In this document: piece after piece, positions 7,369 to 17,871 of the stretch
How the letters are laid out: the number at the start of each line of letters is the position of its first letter
Position numbering within the stretch: position 1 is the stretch's first letter
From: Cellulosimicrobium sp. CUA-896
GTDB taxonomy: Bacteria > Actinomycetota > Actinomycetes > Actinomycetales > Cellulomonadaceae
Assembly (NCBI RefSeq): GCF_001942335.1
Contig: NZ_MKKH01000005.1
Span: 1-64,000, forward strand
Length of the DNA: 64,000 nucleotides
Direction of reading: 5' to 3'
The notes under the pieces: model-generated
Databases searched by the model: none
The model's input: the letters and a program-made list of their open reading frames with translations, nothing else
What the model was told of the DNA's origin: nothing
Program-made: the position numbers and the translations under genes

Positions 7369-10300
7369 GTGCTGACCAGACGAACACCACCCCCGAAGGG
7401 GGGACGCTCCGGGCCCGGAGCGCCGAAGGTCCTGGCCGTGGGCCTGACGAGCGTCGCGCTCGTCGCGAGCGCCGCCGTGATCCCGGCGTCGGCCCAGCCG
7501 GGACCTGTGGCCGGCAGCGCCGCGACCGCGGTCCAGGCTCCCGTCGAGGGGGCGGACCCGCTGCGGGTCCTCGTCTTCCACGGCGCGCCCGACGCACAGG
7601 ACGACCCGGTCGTCGAGGCCGCGGCCGCGCTGCGCGAGCTGGGCGCCGAGAACGGGTTCGACGTCGAGGCGTCGTCCGACCCGGCGATCTTCAGCGAGGC
7701 CGGCCTCGGCGAGTACCGCGGCGTGGTCATGCTGTCGGCCGAGGGCATCGAGCTCAGCGCCGAGCAGGAGGCGGCGCTGCAGGCTTACATCGGCGACGGC
7801 GGCGGGTTCCTCGGCGTGCGCGACGCGGCGCGCGCCCAGGAGGCGTCGCAGTGGTTCACGGGCCTCATCGGCACCCGCATCGCGGGCGCGACTCCGGTCG
7901 CGGAGAAGGTGGCCGAGGCCACCGGCACCGGGCGCAGCCCCGATGCCGAGACCCCGCCCAAGGCCGTCGACGGGGACCCCGGCACGAAGTGGCTGACGTT
8001 CGCCCGCACGGGGACGCTCACGCTCCGGATGGAGGAGCCGGTCGCCCTCACGCAGTACAGCCTGACGTCGGCGAACGACTCCCCGGGCCGTGACCCGAAG
8101 AACTGGACGATCCAGGGCTCGAACGACGGCGAGACGTGGGTCGACGTCGACTCGCGCACCGACGAGACCTTCTCGCAGCGCTTCCAGCCCCGCACCTTCG
8201 AGGTCGGGGACACGACGGAGTACGGCTGGTACCGGCTCGTCGTCGCGGCGAACTCGGGCGACGCCGAGGTCCAGCTCGCCGAGCTCTCCATCTTCGGCCC
8301 CGACTCCGTCGAGCAGCCCGACCCGGAGATCCCGCTCGAGGAGCGCACGGTCGACCTCGTGGACCGGCAGCACCCGGCGAACACCGAGCTCCCGCTGACG
8401 TGGGACCGCGAGGACATGTGGCTCGACTGGGCCCAGGACCCGGCGGGCGACGTGCACACCGTCGCCACGCTCGAGCCCGGCCCCGACGCCGGCGCCACCA
8501 CGTCGCCGTTCGAGCCGGTCTCGTGGTGCCGTGACTACGACGGCGGCCGCTCGTTCTACACCGGCATGGGCGGCACCGCGGAGAGCTGGTCGGACGAGAA
8601 CTTCCGCAACCACCTCCTCGGGGCGCTGCAGTGGACGACGGGCGCCGTGCGCGGCGACTGCCAGGCCACGATCGCGGCGAACTACACCGCCGAGCGCCTG
8701 TCCGCGCCGAACGCGCAGGGCCAGCTCGACCAGAACGGCGAGCCCCACGGCGTGACGATCGCGCCCGACGGCACCGTGTTCTACATCGGTCGCGGCGCGT
8801 GCCCGTCCGGTCCGATCCCCTCGTGGGACGACCCGGACGTCGGCCTCGGCTGCGGCACGATCCACCAGTGGGACCCGGAGACGGGCGACGTCACGCTGCT
8901 CACGACGCTCGACGTCATGGGCAACCGCGGCAGCGGCGACGAGCTGGTGAAGAACGAGGAGGGCCTGCTCGGCCTCGTCCCCGACCCGGACTTCGCGGAG
9001 AACCACTACCTGTACGCGTACTGGATGCCGCACGAGTCGATCGACCGTGAGCGTCGCGTCGGCTACCGCACGGTCTCGCGGTTCACGTACGACCCGGCGG
9101 GCCCGACGATCGACCAGAGCTCGCGCGTCGACCTCCTCGAGTGGGAGACGCAGATCCACAGCTGCTGCCACGCGGGCGGCGGCATGGCGTTCGACGACGA
9201 GGGCAACCTCTACATCGGCTCCGGCGACAACAACTCGTCCGGCGGCTCGAACGGGTACTCCGGCAACAACTGGACCCAGGAGTACGCGGGCATCAGCTTC
9301 CAGGACGCGCGCCGTACCTCCGGCAACACGAACAACCTCAACGGCAAGATCCTGCGGATCCACCCCGAGGACGACGGCACGTACACGATCCCCGAGGGCA
9401 ACCTGTTCCCCGTGGGCGAGTACCCGGCCGACAAGACGCGCCCGGAGATCTACGTGATGGGCGTGCGCAACATCTCGCGCCTGCAGATCGACCCCGACAC
9501 CGACTGGCTCACCGCCGCGTGGGTCGGCCCGGACGCGACCATGCCGAACCCGGAGCTGGGCCCGGCGAAGTACGAGACGGCGACGATCATCACGTCCGCC
9601 GGCAACCAGGGCTGGCCCTACTGCATGGGCAACCGCCAGCCGTACCGCGACCGCAGCAACGAGGACGCGAGCGTCCTCACCGACTGGTACGACTGCGACA
9701 ACCCGCAGAACACGTCGCCGCGCAACACCGGCCTCGTGGACATCCCGCCGGTGCGCGACAACATGATCTGGTACTCGCCGTCCGGCGGCGGCCCGGTCTT
9801 CCCGGACCGCGGCAACGGCATCCCGACCTACGAGGACGAGGACGCGACGTACACGATCCCGTGGCTCCGCGGTGGCGGCCAGGCCGTCATGTCCGGCCCG
9901 ACGTTCCGTCAGTCGCAGGTGGACCCGGAGTCCGACGTCGCGTGGCCGTCCTACTGGGAGGGCAAGTGGTTCCTCGGTGACCAGTCGAACCCGAACAACC
10001 GCGTCGCGGTGACGGTCGACCCGGAGACCGTGGACGAGGCCGGTGCCCCCGTCTTCATGGAGGACCTGCGCCACATCATCCCGGGCGGCCGCGGCGACGA
10101 GCTGCTGCAGAGCTGGATGGACGCGAAGTTCGGTCCGGACGGCGCGCTGTACCTGCTCGACTACGCGGGCGGCTTCTTCAGCCTCGACCCGAACCAGAAG
10201 CTCATGCGGATCACGTACCAGGGCGGGGCCCCGACCCCGGTCCCGACGGCGTCCGCGGCGAGCGTCCAGGGCGACCCGCTCACGGTGCAGTTCCGCGGCG

Positions 10301-11348
10301 AGCGCTCCGGCGGCGTCGCGTACCACTGGGACTTCGGCGACGGCGCGACCTCGCGCAAGGCGAACCCGCAGCACACCTACCAGCGCGTGGACGACTACGA
10401 GGCCACCCTCACGGTCACCTACGCCGACGGGTCCACCGAGACGATCACGACCGACTCGAGCCCGAGCTGCACGCTCCCGGACGACCGGGACACCGTGTTC
10501 TTCGGGGACTTCGACTCCCGTGTCGAGAACCTCGACCTGGGCGGCTGCACGATGAACGACCTGTTCCAGGACGAGCAGGAGTGGGACAACCACAAGCAGT
10601 TCCTCCGTCACGTGCGGTCGGTCGCCAAGCAGCTGTTCGACGACAGCCGCATCACCGGCTCGGAGCGCAACGCCCTCGTCAACGCGGCCGCGCGCTCGCA
10701 GATCGGCGTCGACCCGGGCGGGTACCGCACGATCTTCGACGGCACCGAGGACTCGCTGTTCGACTGGGTCCAGGCGCCGGGCGGCGAGTTCACGCTCCAG
10801 CCGGACGGCTCGCTGCGCTCCAGCGGCGGTCTGGGGATGCTCTGGTACGCGGGCGAGGAGCTCGGGGACTTCTCCGTGAAGCTGCTCTACCGCGACGTCT
10901 CGCCGGGTGACCACCACGCGAACAGCGGTGTGTTCACGCGGTTCCCGGACCCGGAGGAGCCGGGCGACGTCGAGTGCGCCGAGGGCCAGTCCCCGGCGTG
11001 GGTCGCGATCTCGTGCGGTCACGAGATCCAGATCTACGACGGCCCGACGGGCGAGCCGCAGAAGACGGGCTCGGTCTACAACTTCGACCCGATCGGCCTC
11101 GACGCCGGCGGCGAGAAGCCGAAGGGCGAGTGGAACGAGTACGAGATCCGGGTGGTCGGCCAGCAGTACACGATCATCCGCAACGGCGTCGTGATCAACG
11201 AGTGGGAGAACACGCCGGGCCAGGAGTCGTCCCGCGCGGCGACCCGCCGACCGACCTGCGCCAGTTCGACAGCGGGTTCATCGGTCTCCAGAACCACGGC
11301 AACGCGGACCTCATCGAGTTCCGCGACATCCGGGTCGCGGACCTGTGA
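7369..11348 (+). CDS. Giant exported ThuA / discoidin / sugar dehydrogenase / PKD / DUF1080 protein, frameshifted near the end
   Basis: The GTG start follows AAGGAG; residues 1-43 are a signal peptide. In order: a ThuA-like fold (about residues 63-175) interrupted by a discoidin (F5/8 type C) domain (178-314) and resumed at 325-435; a glucose/sorbosone dehydrogenase-type beta-propeller (about 455-950); a PKD domain with YHWDFGDG (955-1028); a roughly 85-residue domain with [14 protein letters not shown] (1030-1115); and a DUF1080 jelly roll (1118-end). A missing G near 11238 shifts the last 35 residues, ending at 11348. DUF1080 members hydrolyse 3-keto-glycosides and ThuA acts in 3-keto-trehalose metabolism, so one polypeptide may oxidise and cleave glycosides outside the cell. 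Which domains are catalytic is inference. Confidence 0.85.
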
Positions 11349-11354
11349 CCGCGT

Positions 11355-11399
11355 GACCGGGCCGGCGGGGGCGGCGCTCGTCGCCCCCGCGACCCGGTC
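11355..11399 (+). terminator. Hairpin after the giant sugar-oxidation gene
   Basis: The outer arms gaccggg/cccggtc and inner arms gcgggggcg/cgcccccgc form a two-part stem starting six bases past the stop codon. It would allow partial termination before the cupredoxin gene. Confidence 0.5.
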
Positions 11400-11479
11400 C
11401 ACCCGGCTCACCCGAGCTCCCACACCCCCCAGCACACGACAGACGCACCACACTGCACATCGACGAGGAGTGCACACCC

Positions 11480-13947
11480 ATGGAACGACGTCCCTGTTCC
11501 GGCTACGGTCGCCGCGGCACCACACGGCTCGTGGCCGCCGTGGTCGCCGGGCTGACCGCCGCCACCGTCGTCTCCGTCGCGCCCGCGACGGCGACCCCCC
11601 TGCCCGCTTCCCCGGCCGCCGTCGGCCTTCCCGCCGCGCCCGCGGCCGAGGTCGCCGCCGAGCAGGTGCTGACCTGGACCGCCGGCAACTCCGTCACCGA
11701 CTACCTGTCGTTCCCGGCGACGGCGACCGCCGGCCCGGCGACGATCGTCTTCGAGAACAGCATCGCGACCGGCAACACGTTCGGCATGAGCCACACCCTG
11801 ACGTTCGACACCTCGACGGCGGGCTACAACCACGACGTGGACCTCAACATCCTCGCGAGCCCGTTCGACGCGAACGGCGGCCTGCACGAGGCCGAGGTCA
11901 CGTTCACCGAGGGCACGTACCGCTACTTCTGCGCCATCCCGGGCCACGGCGAGATGTGGGGCGAGCTCGTCGTCACCGGTGACGGCGGGGGCGGGGACGA
12001 CACCACGGCGCCGTCCGTCACCGCGACGGTCACGGGTGACCAGGACGGCGACGGCGCGTACGTCGGCGGGGCCACGGTCACGCTCGACGCGGTCGACGAC
12101 GGCTCCGGCGTGGCGGGCGTCGAGTACAACCTGGACGGCGCGGGCTGGACCGCGTACACCGAGCCGTTCTCCGTCGACGCCGTGGGCGAGCACTCGCTCG
12201 AGTTCCGCGCGACGGACGAGGCCGGCAACACGTCCGAGGCGCAGACGGCGACGTTCACCGTCGTCGAGGGCGACGTCGTGGAGGACACGACCGCCCCGAC
12301 CGTGAGCGCGATGCTCATGGGCGACATGAACGACCACGGCCAGTACGTGGGCAGCGCGCAGGTCATGCTCCACGCGGAGGACGAGGAGGGCGGCTCCGGC
12401 GTCGACTCCATCGAGTACCAGGTGGACGGGCAGTGGATGCCGTACACCGCGCCGGTGGACTTCACCGAGCCCGGTGAGCACACCGTCTCCTACCGTGCGA
12501 CCGACGCGGCGGGGAACCAGTCGCAGGTGCGCTCGACGACCTTCACCGTCATCGAGGGCGACGAGCCCGACACCACGGCGCCGACCGTGACCGCCGAGGT
12601 CTCGGGCACCGAGGACGAGAACGGCGCGTTCGTCGGCTCCGCCACGGCGACGCTCACCGCGACCGACGACGCGTCCGGCGTCGAGACCGTCGAGTACGAC
12701 CTCGACGGCGCAGGCTGGGCCGAGTACACCGAGCCGGTCGTCGTGACCGAGCCGGGCGAGCACACGCTCGTCTACCGGGCCACCGACGCCGAGGGCAACG
12801 TCTCCGAGGAGACCGTCACGACGTTCACCGTCGTCGCGGAGGACAACGGCGACACCACCGCCCCGACCGTGGCCACCGAGCTCAGCGGCACGCAGGACGA
12901 GAACGGCGCCTACGTGGGCTCCGCGTCCGTCATGGTCACCGCGACCGACGACGCTCCGGCGTCGCATCCGTCGAGTACGACCTCGACGGTGCGGGCTGGA
13001 CCGAGTACACCGAGGCCGTCGTCGTCGACGAGCCCGGCCAGCACACCCTCGCGTACCGCGCGACGGACGAGGCCGGCAACGTCTCCGAGGCCGGCACCGT
13101 CACGTTCGACGTCGTCGAGTCCGACGGGAGCGACACCGTCGCCCCGGAGATCCGCCACCGCGTCATGGGCCCGCGCAACGAGGCCGGCGAGTACGTCGGC
13201 CCCGCGTTCGTCCGCCTCCTCGCGACCGACGCCGACTCCGGTGTCGCGTCCGTCGAGTACCAGATCGACGGCGGCGAGTGGATGCCGTACTCCAAGGCCA
13301 TCACGCTGCGCGACCCGGGCGAGCACACCGTGACGTTCCGCGCCACGGACGTCGCCGGCAACGTGTCCGCGCCGCAGTCGATCGTCGTCGACATGGAGGG
13401 CGAGGGCGACGGCGACGGTGAGGGACCTGAGGTCACCGCGGGAGTCGGCGGCAGCCGCACCCGCGACGGCGACTTCGTCGGCCGCGCCACCGTCACCCTG
13501 ACGGCCGTGGACGAGGAGTCCGGCGTCGACCGCACCGAGTTCCAGGTCGACGGCGGCACGTGGCAGCGCTACGCCGCGCCGTTCGTCCTCGCCGCCGACG
13601 GCGAGCACGTCGTCCGGTACCGCGCCGTCAACGGCGCCGGCGAGGTCTCGCAGACCGGCGAGGTCACGTTCACGATCCTGGAGCTGCGGCGCGACCGCTG
13701 CCCGGGCTCCGACGTGCGCCCCACCGTGATCATCGACGGCAACGACTCCACCGTCGAGAACTTCGACGACGGCGAGGGCTGCACCGTCAACGACCACATC
13801 GCGCAGGACGACGAGTACCCCACCCACCGCGAGTTCGTCCGCCACGTCCGCCAGGTCACCCGTGACCTCGTCGACGAGGGCGTGCTCATCGGCGCCGAGC
13901 GGCAGCTCATCATCACCGCCGCGGAGATGTCCGACATCGCTCGCTGA
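11480..13947 (+). CDS. Exported cupredoxin with six Ig-like (OmpL47-type) repeats and a C-terminal shared domain, frameshifted
   Basis: The protein has about 822 residues. A signal peptide (1-50) precedes a plastocyanin-like domain (nt 11650-11975) with type 1 copper ligands: His in MSHTLTF and Cys-His-Met in FCAIPGHGEMWG. Six repeats of about 92 residues follow, starting near 11998, 12288, 12570, 12852, 13132 and 13420. Each opens with a DTTAP-like motif and ends in FRATDEAGN-like text. The last 85 residues (VENFDDGEGCTVNDHI) match a domain in the giant upstream protein. A missing base near 12953 splits the fourth repeat. The repeats probably hold the copper domain away from the wall, where it could carry electrons between dehydrogenase and oxidase. 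That electron-transfer role is inference. Confidence 0.85.
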
Positions 13948-13966
13948 CGCGAGCCGCCAGACCCGG

Positions 13967-14003
13967 GCCGGGTCGCACCCTTCGTCGTGGGGTGCGGCCC
14001 GGC
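13967..14003. terminator. Convergent terminator hairpin
   Basis: A 14-bp stem with one mismatch (13967-13980 with 13990-14003) lies between the convergent cupredoxin gene and the secreted repeat protein, so it can serve both strands. Confidence 0.55.
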
Positions 14004-14041
14004 TCGTCTGCGTCCTGCACCCGCTCTTCTCAGCCTCGGCC

Positions 14042-15733
14042 TCAGCGTCGAGGGACCGTCACGGTAGGACTCACCGCCTGGGTGGCCGCGGCGTCGGCGG
14101 GGACGAGCACACGGAAGACCCGGTTCGTCGTCGTCCGCGAGACGGTGAACCGGACTTCGCTCGTGGAGCCGGTCGCGCCGCTGGCGGTGCGCGTCACCCG
14201 TGTGACCCAGGAACCGTTCGGCTGTCGTTCCTGGAGCAGGACCTTGCCCGTCGGCGCCACCCTGGTCACGAGAATGGCTGCGGTACGAGGTGTGGACGGG
14301 TGCGCAATCCGGGCGAGCGATGCGGTGCGCGCCACCGTGACGCGGGAGGTGCTCGACGTGGAGGTGAGGTAGGTCGACGTTCCCACCACGACGGCCCGGT
14401 AGTCACGCGACACCCGTGGCGTCGTCGTCAGTACCGCGACTCCCGCCTTCGCTGTCGTGGTTCCGACCGTGCGCCAGGTCGACGATCCCACCGTGCGCTC
14501 CTGGAAGGCGATCTGGACGCCGATGGGCTGGCCGGTCGAGTCGAGGACGGTGGAGCTGAGGACCGTGGAGCGGGTGGAACCGACTGTCGACGGCGATGCG
14601 AACGGTCTGCTGACACTGGTCGCAACCTTCGACGCCGTGAGCGTCGTCGATGCTGACGACGGCTGAAGCCGGTCGTTGCCTCCGAAAGACACCGTGATCT
14701 CGTGCGTTCCGGGGGTGACCTGGAAGTTGTGCACGACCCGTGCGCGCCTGCGCAGTCCGTGCTCGGTGCTTCGCGATCCGACCTCGTTCGCGGGCACGAC
14801 AACCGTGCTCGCCGGGCGTCCGTCCACGCTGATGGCGACCTGCTGGCCCACGAGCAGGTCAGAAGAACCAGGCGTCCAGTCCAGCACCTCGGCCACGATC
14901 TGCGCGTGCGTCGCGGTGACTGTTGCAGCGGTGATCGTGGTGTCAGTCCGCGTCCGGTTGTCGACCAGGGCTTTCGTGAGCGATGCGGCTGGGTACCCGT
15001 CGTCCCCGAGGTACTCGAGGATCACCGGCTCGCCCACGGCGAGCCCCTGCACGGTGAGCCGGGCCCACGTCTCGTTGGCGTAGACCGGGGACGGCTTCAG
15101 CTCGGCGGTGCCCAGCACGTCGTCCCCACGACGGATGACGACGGTTCCGGTCGCTGTGTTCGGCGTCCTCAAGGCGCCGAGGTTGACGGTGCGGGGCGTC
15201 ACGACCGTTGCGTCGAAGACCACGCCGGCGGCCTTGACGTCGGTCGACAGGCGCAGGCTCACCGAGCTCGTCGATGTCGTGATGCGAGCGGGCCACGAGC
15301 GCGAGCCACTGCCGTCCGCCGGATCGAATCGCATGTCGAGCTCGAAGCTCGACTCAGAGCGAGGTGCCGAGACGCCGATGAACGTGTGGTTGCCGTTGTA
15401 CAGGCGCGACTCGGCCAGGACGCCACCGCTGTCCGCCAGTGCAAGCACGACGTTCCCCGCGGCGGGCAGCCCAGACGCGCACTCCCACACGCGCGCCGTC
15501 CCGCCGAACTGTCGTCCGTAGGAATGCGTCTGGGTGAACTGCGCGCGGTAGCCGTCGACGCACCGCGGACCGTCGTCGATCTCCGCCGGGCGAGGTGCCT
15601 CCGGAACGACGGCCTCGACCACCGTTTCGGCACCGGGTGCCGTCGCCTCGTCCGCGAGCGCGGGCGGGGTCGCGAGGAGTGACCCGACCACCAGCGCGAT
15701 CGTGCACCACCACGTGGTCAGCCGCTTCGTCAT
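14042..15733 (-). CDS. Secreted Ig-like repeat protein of unknown function
   Basis: A 563-residue protein with an N-terminal signal peptide (KRLTTWWCTIALVVGSLLAT) that ends near ALADE. The remainder is Ser/Thr- and Val-rich, with beta-strand character and no catalytic motif. Several segments read like bacterial Ig-like domains, for example VTPGTHEITVSFGGNDRL and RAVVVGTSTYLTSTSSTS. It is presumably a surface or matrix protein. Codon use is slightly less GC-extreme than in its left-hand neighbours, and a relatively AT-rich intergenic stretch lies upstream, so it may belong to the same variable segment as the HNH gene. No family is assigned. Confidence 0.7.
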   Translation of the reverse strand: MTKRLTTWWCTIALVVGSLLATPPALADEATAPGAETVVEAVVPEAPRPAEIDDGPRCVDGYRAQFTQTHSYGRQFGGTARVWECASGLPAAGNVVLALADSGGVLAESRLYNGNHTFIGVSAPRSESSFELDMRFDPADGSGSRSWPARITTSTSSVSLRLSTDVKAAGVVFDATVVTPRTVNLGALRTPNTATGTVVIRRGDDVLGTAELKPSPVYANETWARLTVQGLAVGEPVILEYLGDDGYPAASLTKALVDNRTRTDTTITAATVTATHAQIVAEVLDWTPGSSDLLVGQQVAISVDGRPASTVVVPANEVGSRSTEHGLRRRARVVHNFQVTPGTHEITVSFGGNDRLQPSSASTTLTASKVATSVSRPFASPSTVGSTRSTVLSSTVLDSTGQPIGVQIAFQERTVGSSTWRTVGTTTAKAGVAVLTTTPRVSRDYRAVVVGTSTYLTSTSSTSRVTVARTASLARIAHPSTPRTAAILVTRVAPTGKVLLQERQPNGSWVTRVTRTASGATGSTSEVRFTVSRTTTNRVFRVLVPADAAATQAVSPTVTVPRR

Positions 15734-16100
15734 GGCTTGCTCCTGTCCGACCGGTCGTCGCGGCCGTCCGCGTCGAGCAGCGTGAGCGTAGGGCCTGGGG
15801 TGCCCGGCGCGATACGGTCGCGAGCGCGTGAGGGGGGTGAACTTGTGCCGTTCTTCGCGGCCGTCGCAGCGGGGGAAGCAACTTCCATGAACTGTCGGTT
15901 AGTCGTCGTGTCATGAAAGTACTAGTACAACGACGGGCCACGCCGGCCGCTCCGCCGATCCGGCGTTGGCAACCGGAGGCCGATGGCTCGACTTAAGAGC
16001 AGACGATCGCAACTCAACCCTAGGTGCGTGCCGTGAACACCTGAGCCTAGGCGGACAAATGTCTCACGGGTTACTAGTAGTTTCGGACAGCATTCGCTGC
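15734..16100. other. Relatively AT-rich intergenic stretch without a gene
   Basis: There is no supported gene in 367 bases. It contains a perfect palindrome gtactagtac (15919-15928), a second ttactagtag near 16071-16080, and a dyad built on cctaggtg and cacctgagcctagg. The GC content is visibly lower than anywhere else in the window. I looked for tRNA-like and attachment-site-like sequence and found none. Confidence 0.5.
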
Positions 16101-16988
16101 TCACTGTGTGCTGAAGCGTTCAAAACGCCAGGCGAGAAGGTCGCGGTCCGGCCGATCGGCTCGTCTGCGAGGTTGCGCAAGAAGGCGCCCGTGCATCTCC
16201 TGAAGTCCGTGCTTGAGCATGGGGCCGTCGATCTCTTCGAGGAGGTCGAGGGCAATCCGCACCTCGCCGTCGGGTGTCACGCCCATCATGTTCTGGTCGT
16301 ACGCGGCATGGTGGATCTTGCATAGGGCAAGGCCGTTGTTCACCGTCGGGACGCCGCGTTCGTCGCTGTCCGGCATGATGTGGGCGGCGTCGAGAAGAGC
16401 GCCGTGCTTGAGCTCGCAGATCGCGCACCGAGTCTCGTAGGCGACGAGTACACGAGTGCGGAACGCCGGCTGGTGGAGCCGCTGCTTGGCGAGACGGACG
16501 GCGTACTCACGCTGAGGCGTCGTCAGGTTTCGCGTGTTGGGGATGAACCGGAACGCCTCGTCAAGGGCGATGAGGAACTGACGGTTCTCCGGCTCGTCGT
16601 CGACGACGTAGACGGGCGCGACGGGCGTGTAGATCTTCGGCACTTCCTTGCGGAACAGGATGAGCGGCATCCCGGTCTCCATCGCATGGCGGAGCTTGCG
16701 GTTGTCTCCGCTCCACGGATCCCCGGTGCGGTAGGCGTAGTGCAGGAGGCCGTCCTCGGACTCGGTGTCGTCGTACGGGCCGTCGGCAGCGCTGACGATG
16801 GACAGCGTCGAGCCGAACGCTTGAGGATTGCGAATGCCGCGCGAGTAGTCGATGACGGGCAGCTTCTGGCCGTCGATGTGGAAGTCCAGGAGCTCGTCGC
16901 GGTGGAGAAATCCGCCGTTCGCCTCAGCCTGGTCCTGAACCCACTGGATGATGCGAGAGCGGAGAGCGGCTTCGACGGCGGAGTCCAT
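16101..16988 (-). CDS. HNH endonuclease, predicted restriction enzyme (COG3440-like)
   Basis: A 295-residue protein. Residues 80-140 (LLHYAYRTGDPWSGDNRKL, PVYVVDDEPENRQFL) match the N-terminal recognition half common to lone HNH restriction enzymes. The nuclease core follows: CAIC at 188-191, the catalytic His in AAHIMPDSD (about 203), Asn in VNNGLALC, and the paired Cys/His in CKIHHAAYD (223-230). Related enzymes act as stand-alone, often modification-dependent, restriction endonucleases. No methyltransferase or specificity subunit is nearby, which fits that class. Codon use and flanking DNA are lower in GC than the rest of the window, suggesting acquisition by transfer. The modification recognised is unknown. 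Confidence 0.8.
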   Translation of the reverse strand: MDSAVEAALRSRIIQWVQDQAEANGGFLHRDELLDFHIDGQKLPVIDYSRGIRNPQAFGSTLSIVSAADGPYDDTESEDGLLHYAYRTGDPWSGDNRKLRHAMETGMPLILFRKEVPKIYTPVAPVYVVDDEPENRQFLIALDEAFRFIPNTRNLTTPQREYAVRLAKQRLHQPAFRTRVLVAYETRCAICELKHGALLDAAHIMPDSDERGVPTVNNGLALCKIHHAAYDQNMMGVTPDGEVRIALDLLEEIDGPMLKHGLQEMHGRLLAQPRRRADRPDRDLLAWRFERFSTQ

Positions 16989-17141
16989 GCGCGAAGCTCA
17001 CCAGGCGTTTCGTCGCGATTCAATCTCTTGTCGGGTGAACTCTTGCATGGACAGTGCTGGGGTCTGTTCGCGAGCTTGAGGAGGGGAGACCGCTCCTGCT
17101 CGATGGAGCGTTCAGATCCTGCTGGATGTAGCGCAGAGAGG

Positions 17142-17789
17142 TTATGCGCGCTCTGCCTGCGTCAATGCGACCGCGAGCTGGACTCGGTTCGCCACGCCTA
17201 GCTTCGCGCTCGCGCTCGCCAGGTGAGTCTTGACCGTTGCCTCGCCGAGGAACAGACGCTGCGCGATGTCGGCGTTGGACAGCCCCTCCGCGACGAGCCG
17301 CGCGACGTCGAATTCTCGCTCGGTGAGTGTCGCGAGACGCTCCGCGGCCTCGCGCCGCCCCGCGGCGCCGGGCGCCGCGGCGACCTGCGCGAGGACTGTT
17401 CTCGTCGCACGCGGCGACAGGAGGCCATCGCCGGCCGCGACCGCCCGAACCGCCGCGACGATCTCCGTCGGCTCGGCGTCCTTGGCGAGGAACCCGGACG
17501 CCCCGGCGTGCACCGCGTCGAGAATGGCCTGTTCGGTGTCGAACGACGTCATGGCGATGACGCCCGGTGGGTCGGGCAGAGCCTGGAGGGCCCGTGTGGC
17601 GTCGATGCCGTCGACACGGGCCATCCGCAGGTCCATGAGCACGACATCCGGTCGATGCGCCTGCACCGCGGGGAGGACCTGGTCGCCGTCGGACGCCTCG
17701 GCGACGACCTCGATGTCGTCGGGCCGCAGGATGGTGCGCAGCAGGCGGCGGACCATCGCGTCGTCGTCGACGACCATCACCCTGATCAC
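17142..17789 (-). CDS. LuxR/NarL-family response regulator
   Basis: The receiver domain (about residues 1-120) contains the acidic pair VVDDDAMV, the phospho-acceptor Asp in DVVLMDLRM, and the conserved Lys in GFLAKDAEP. The C-terminal LuxR-type HTH is LTEREFDVARLVAEGLSNADI followed by TVKTHLASASAKLGV. I chose the GTG at 17789-17787 (MIRVMVVDDD) because the receiver fold starts there. An in-frame upstream start would add about nine residues. It lies 82 bp downstream of its histidine kinase on the same strand and almost certainly forms an operon with it. The targets are unknown. Confidence 0.9.
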   Translation of the reverse strand: MIRVMVVDDDAMVRRLLRTILRPDDIEVVAEASDGDQVLPAVQAHRPDVVLMDLRMARVDGIDATRALQALPDPPGVIAMTSFDTEQAILDAVHAGASGFLAKDAEPTEIVAAVRAVAAGDGLLSPRATRTVLAQVAAAPGAAGRREAAERLATLTEREFDVARLVAEGLSNADIAQRLFLGEATVKTHLASASAKLGVANRVQLAVALTQAERA

Positions 17790-17871
17790 GGCGTGATCGT
17801 AGCGACGCCCGCCCACGCGCTGTCAGCAGAGCCGCCACGCGCTCGACCGGCGCGGACGCGGCCGAGCGCGG

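Noticed and set aside
5788..11022. A 1744-codon open frame on the minus strand
   Set aside because: It is antisense to the multicopper oxidase and giant sugar-oxidation genes, rich in Arg/Ala/Val with no domain, and results from the absence of AT-rich stop codons in very GC-rich DNA.
15734..16100. tRNA gene or phage attachment site in the AT-rich stretch
   Set aside because: No T-loop (GTTCRA) or acceptor pairing could be found, no integrase is present, and the palindromes do not frame a duplication.
17790..17816. Longer start for the response regulator
   Set aside because: The extra residues (Gly/Arg/Tyr/Asp-rich) precede the receiver fold and have no clear ribosome site. The GTG at 17789 fits the family better.
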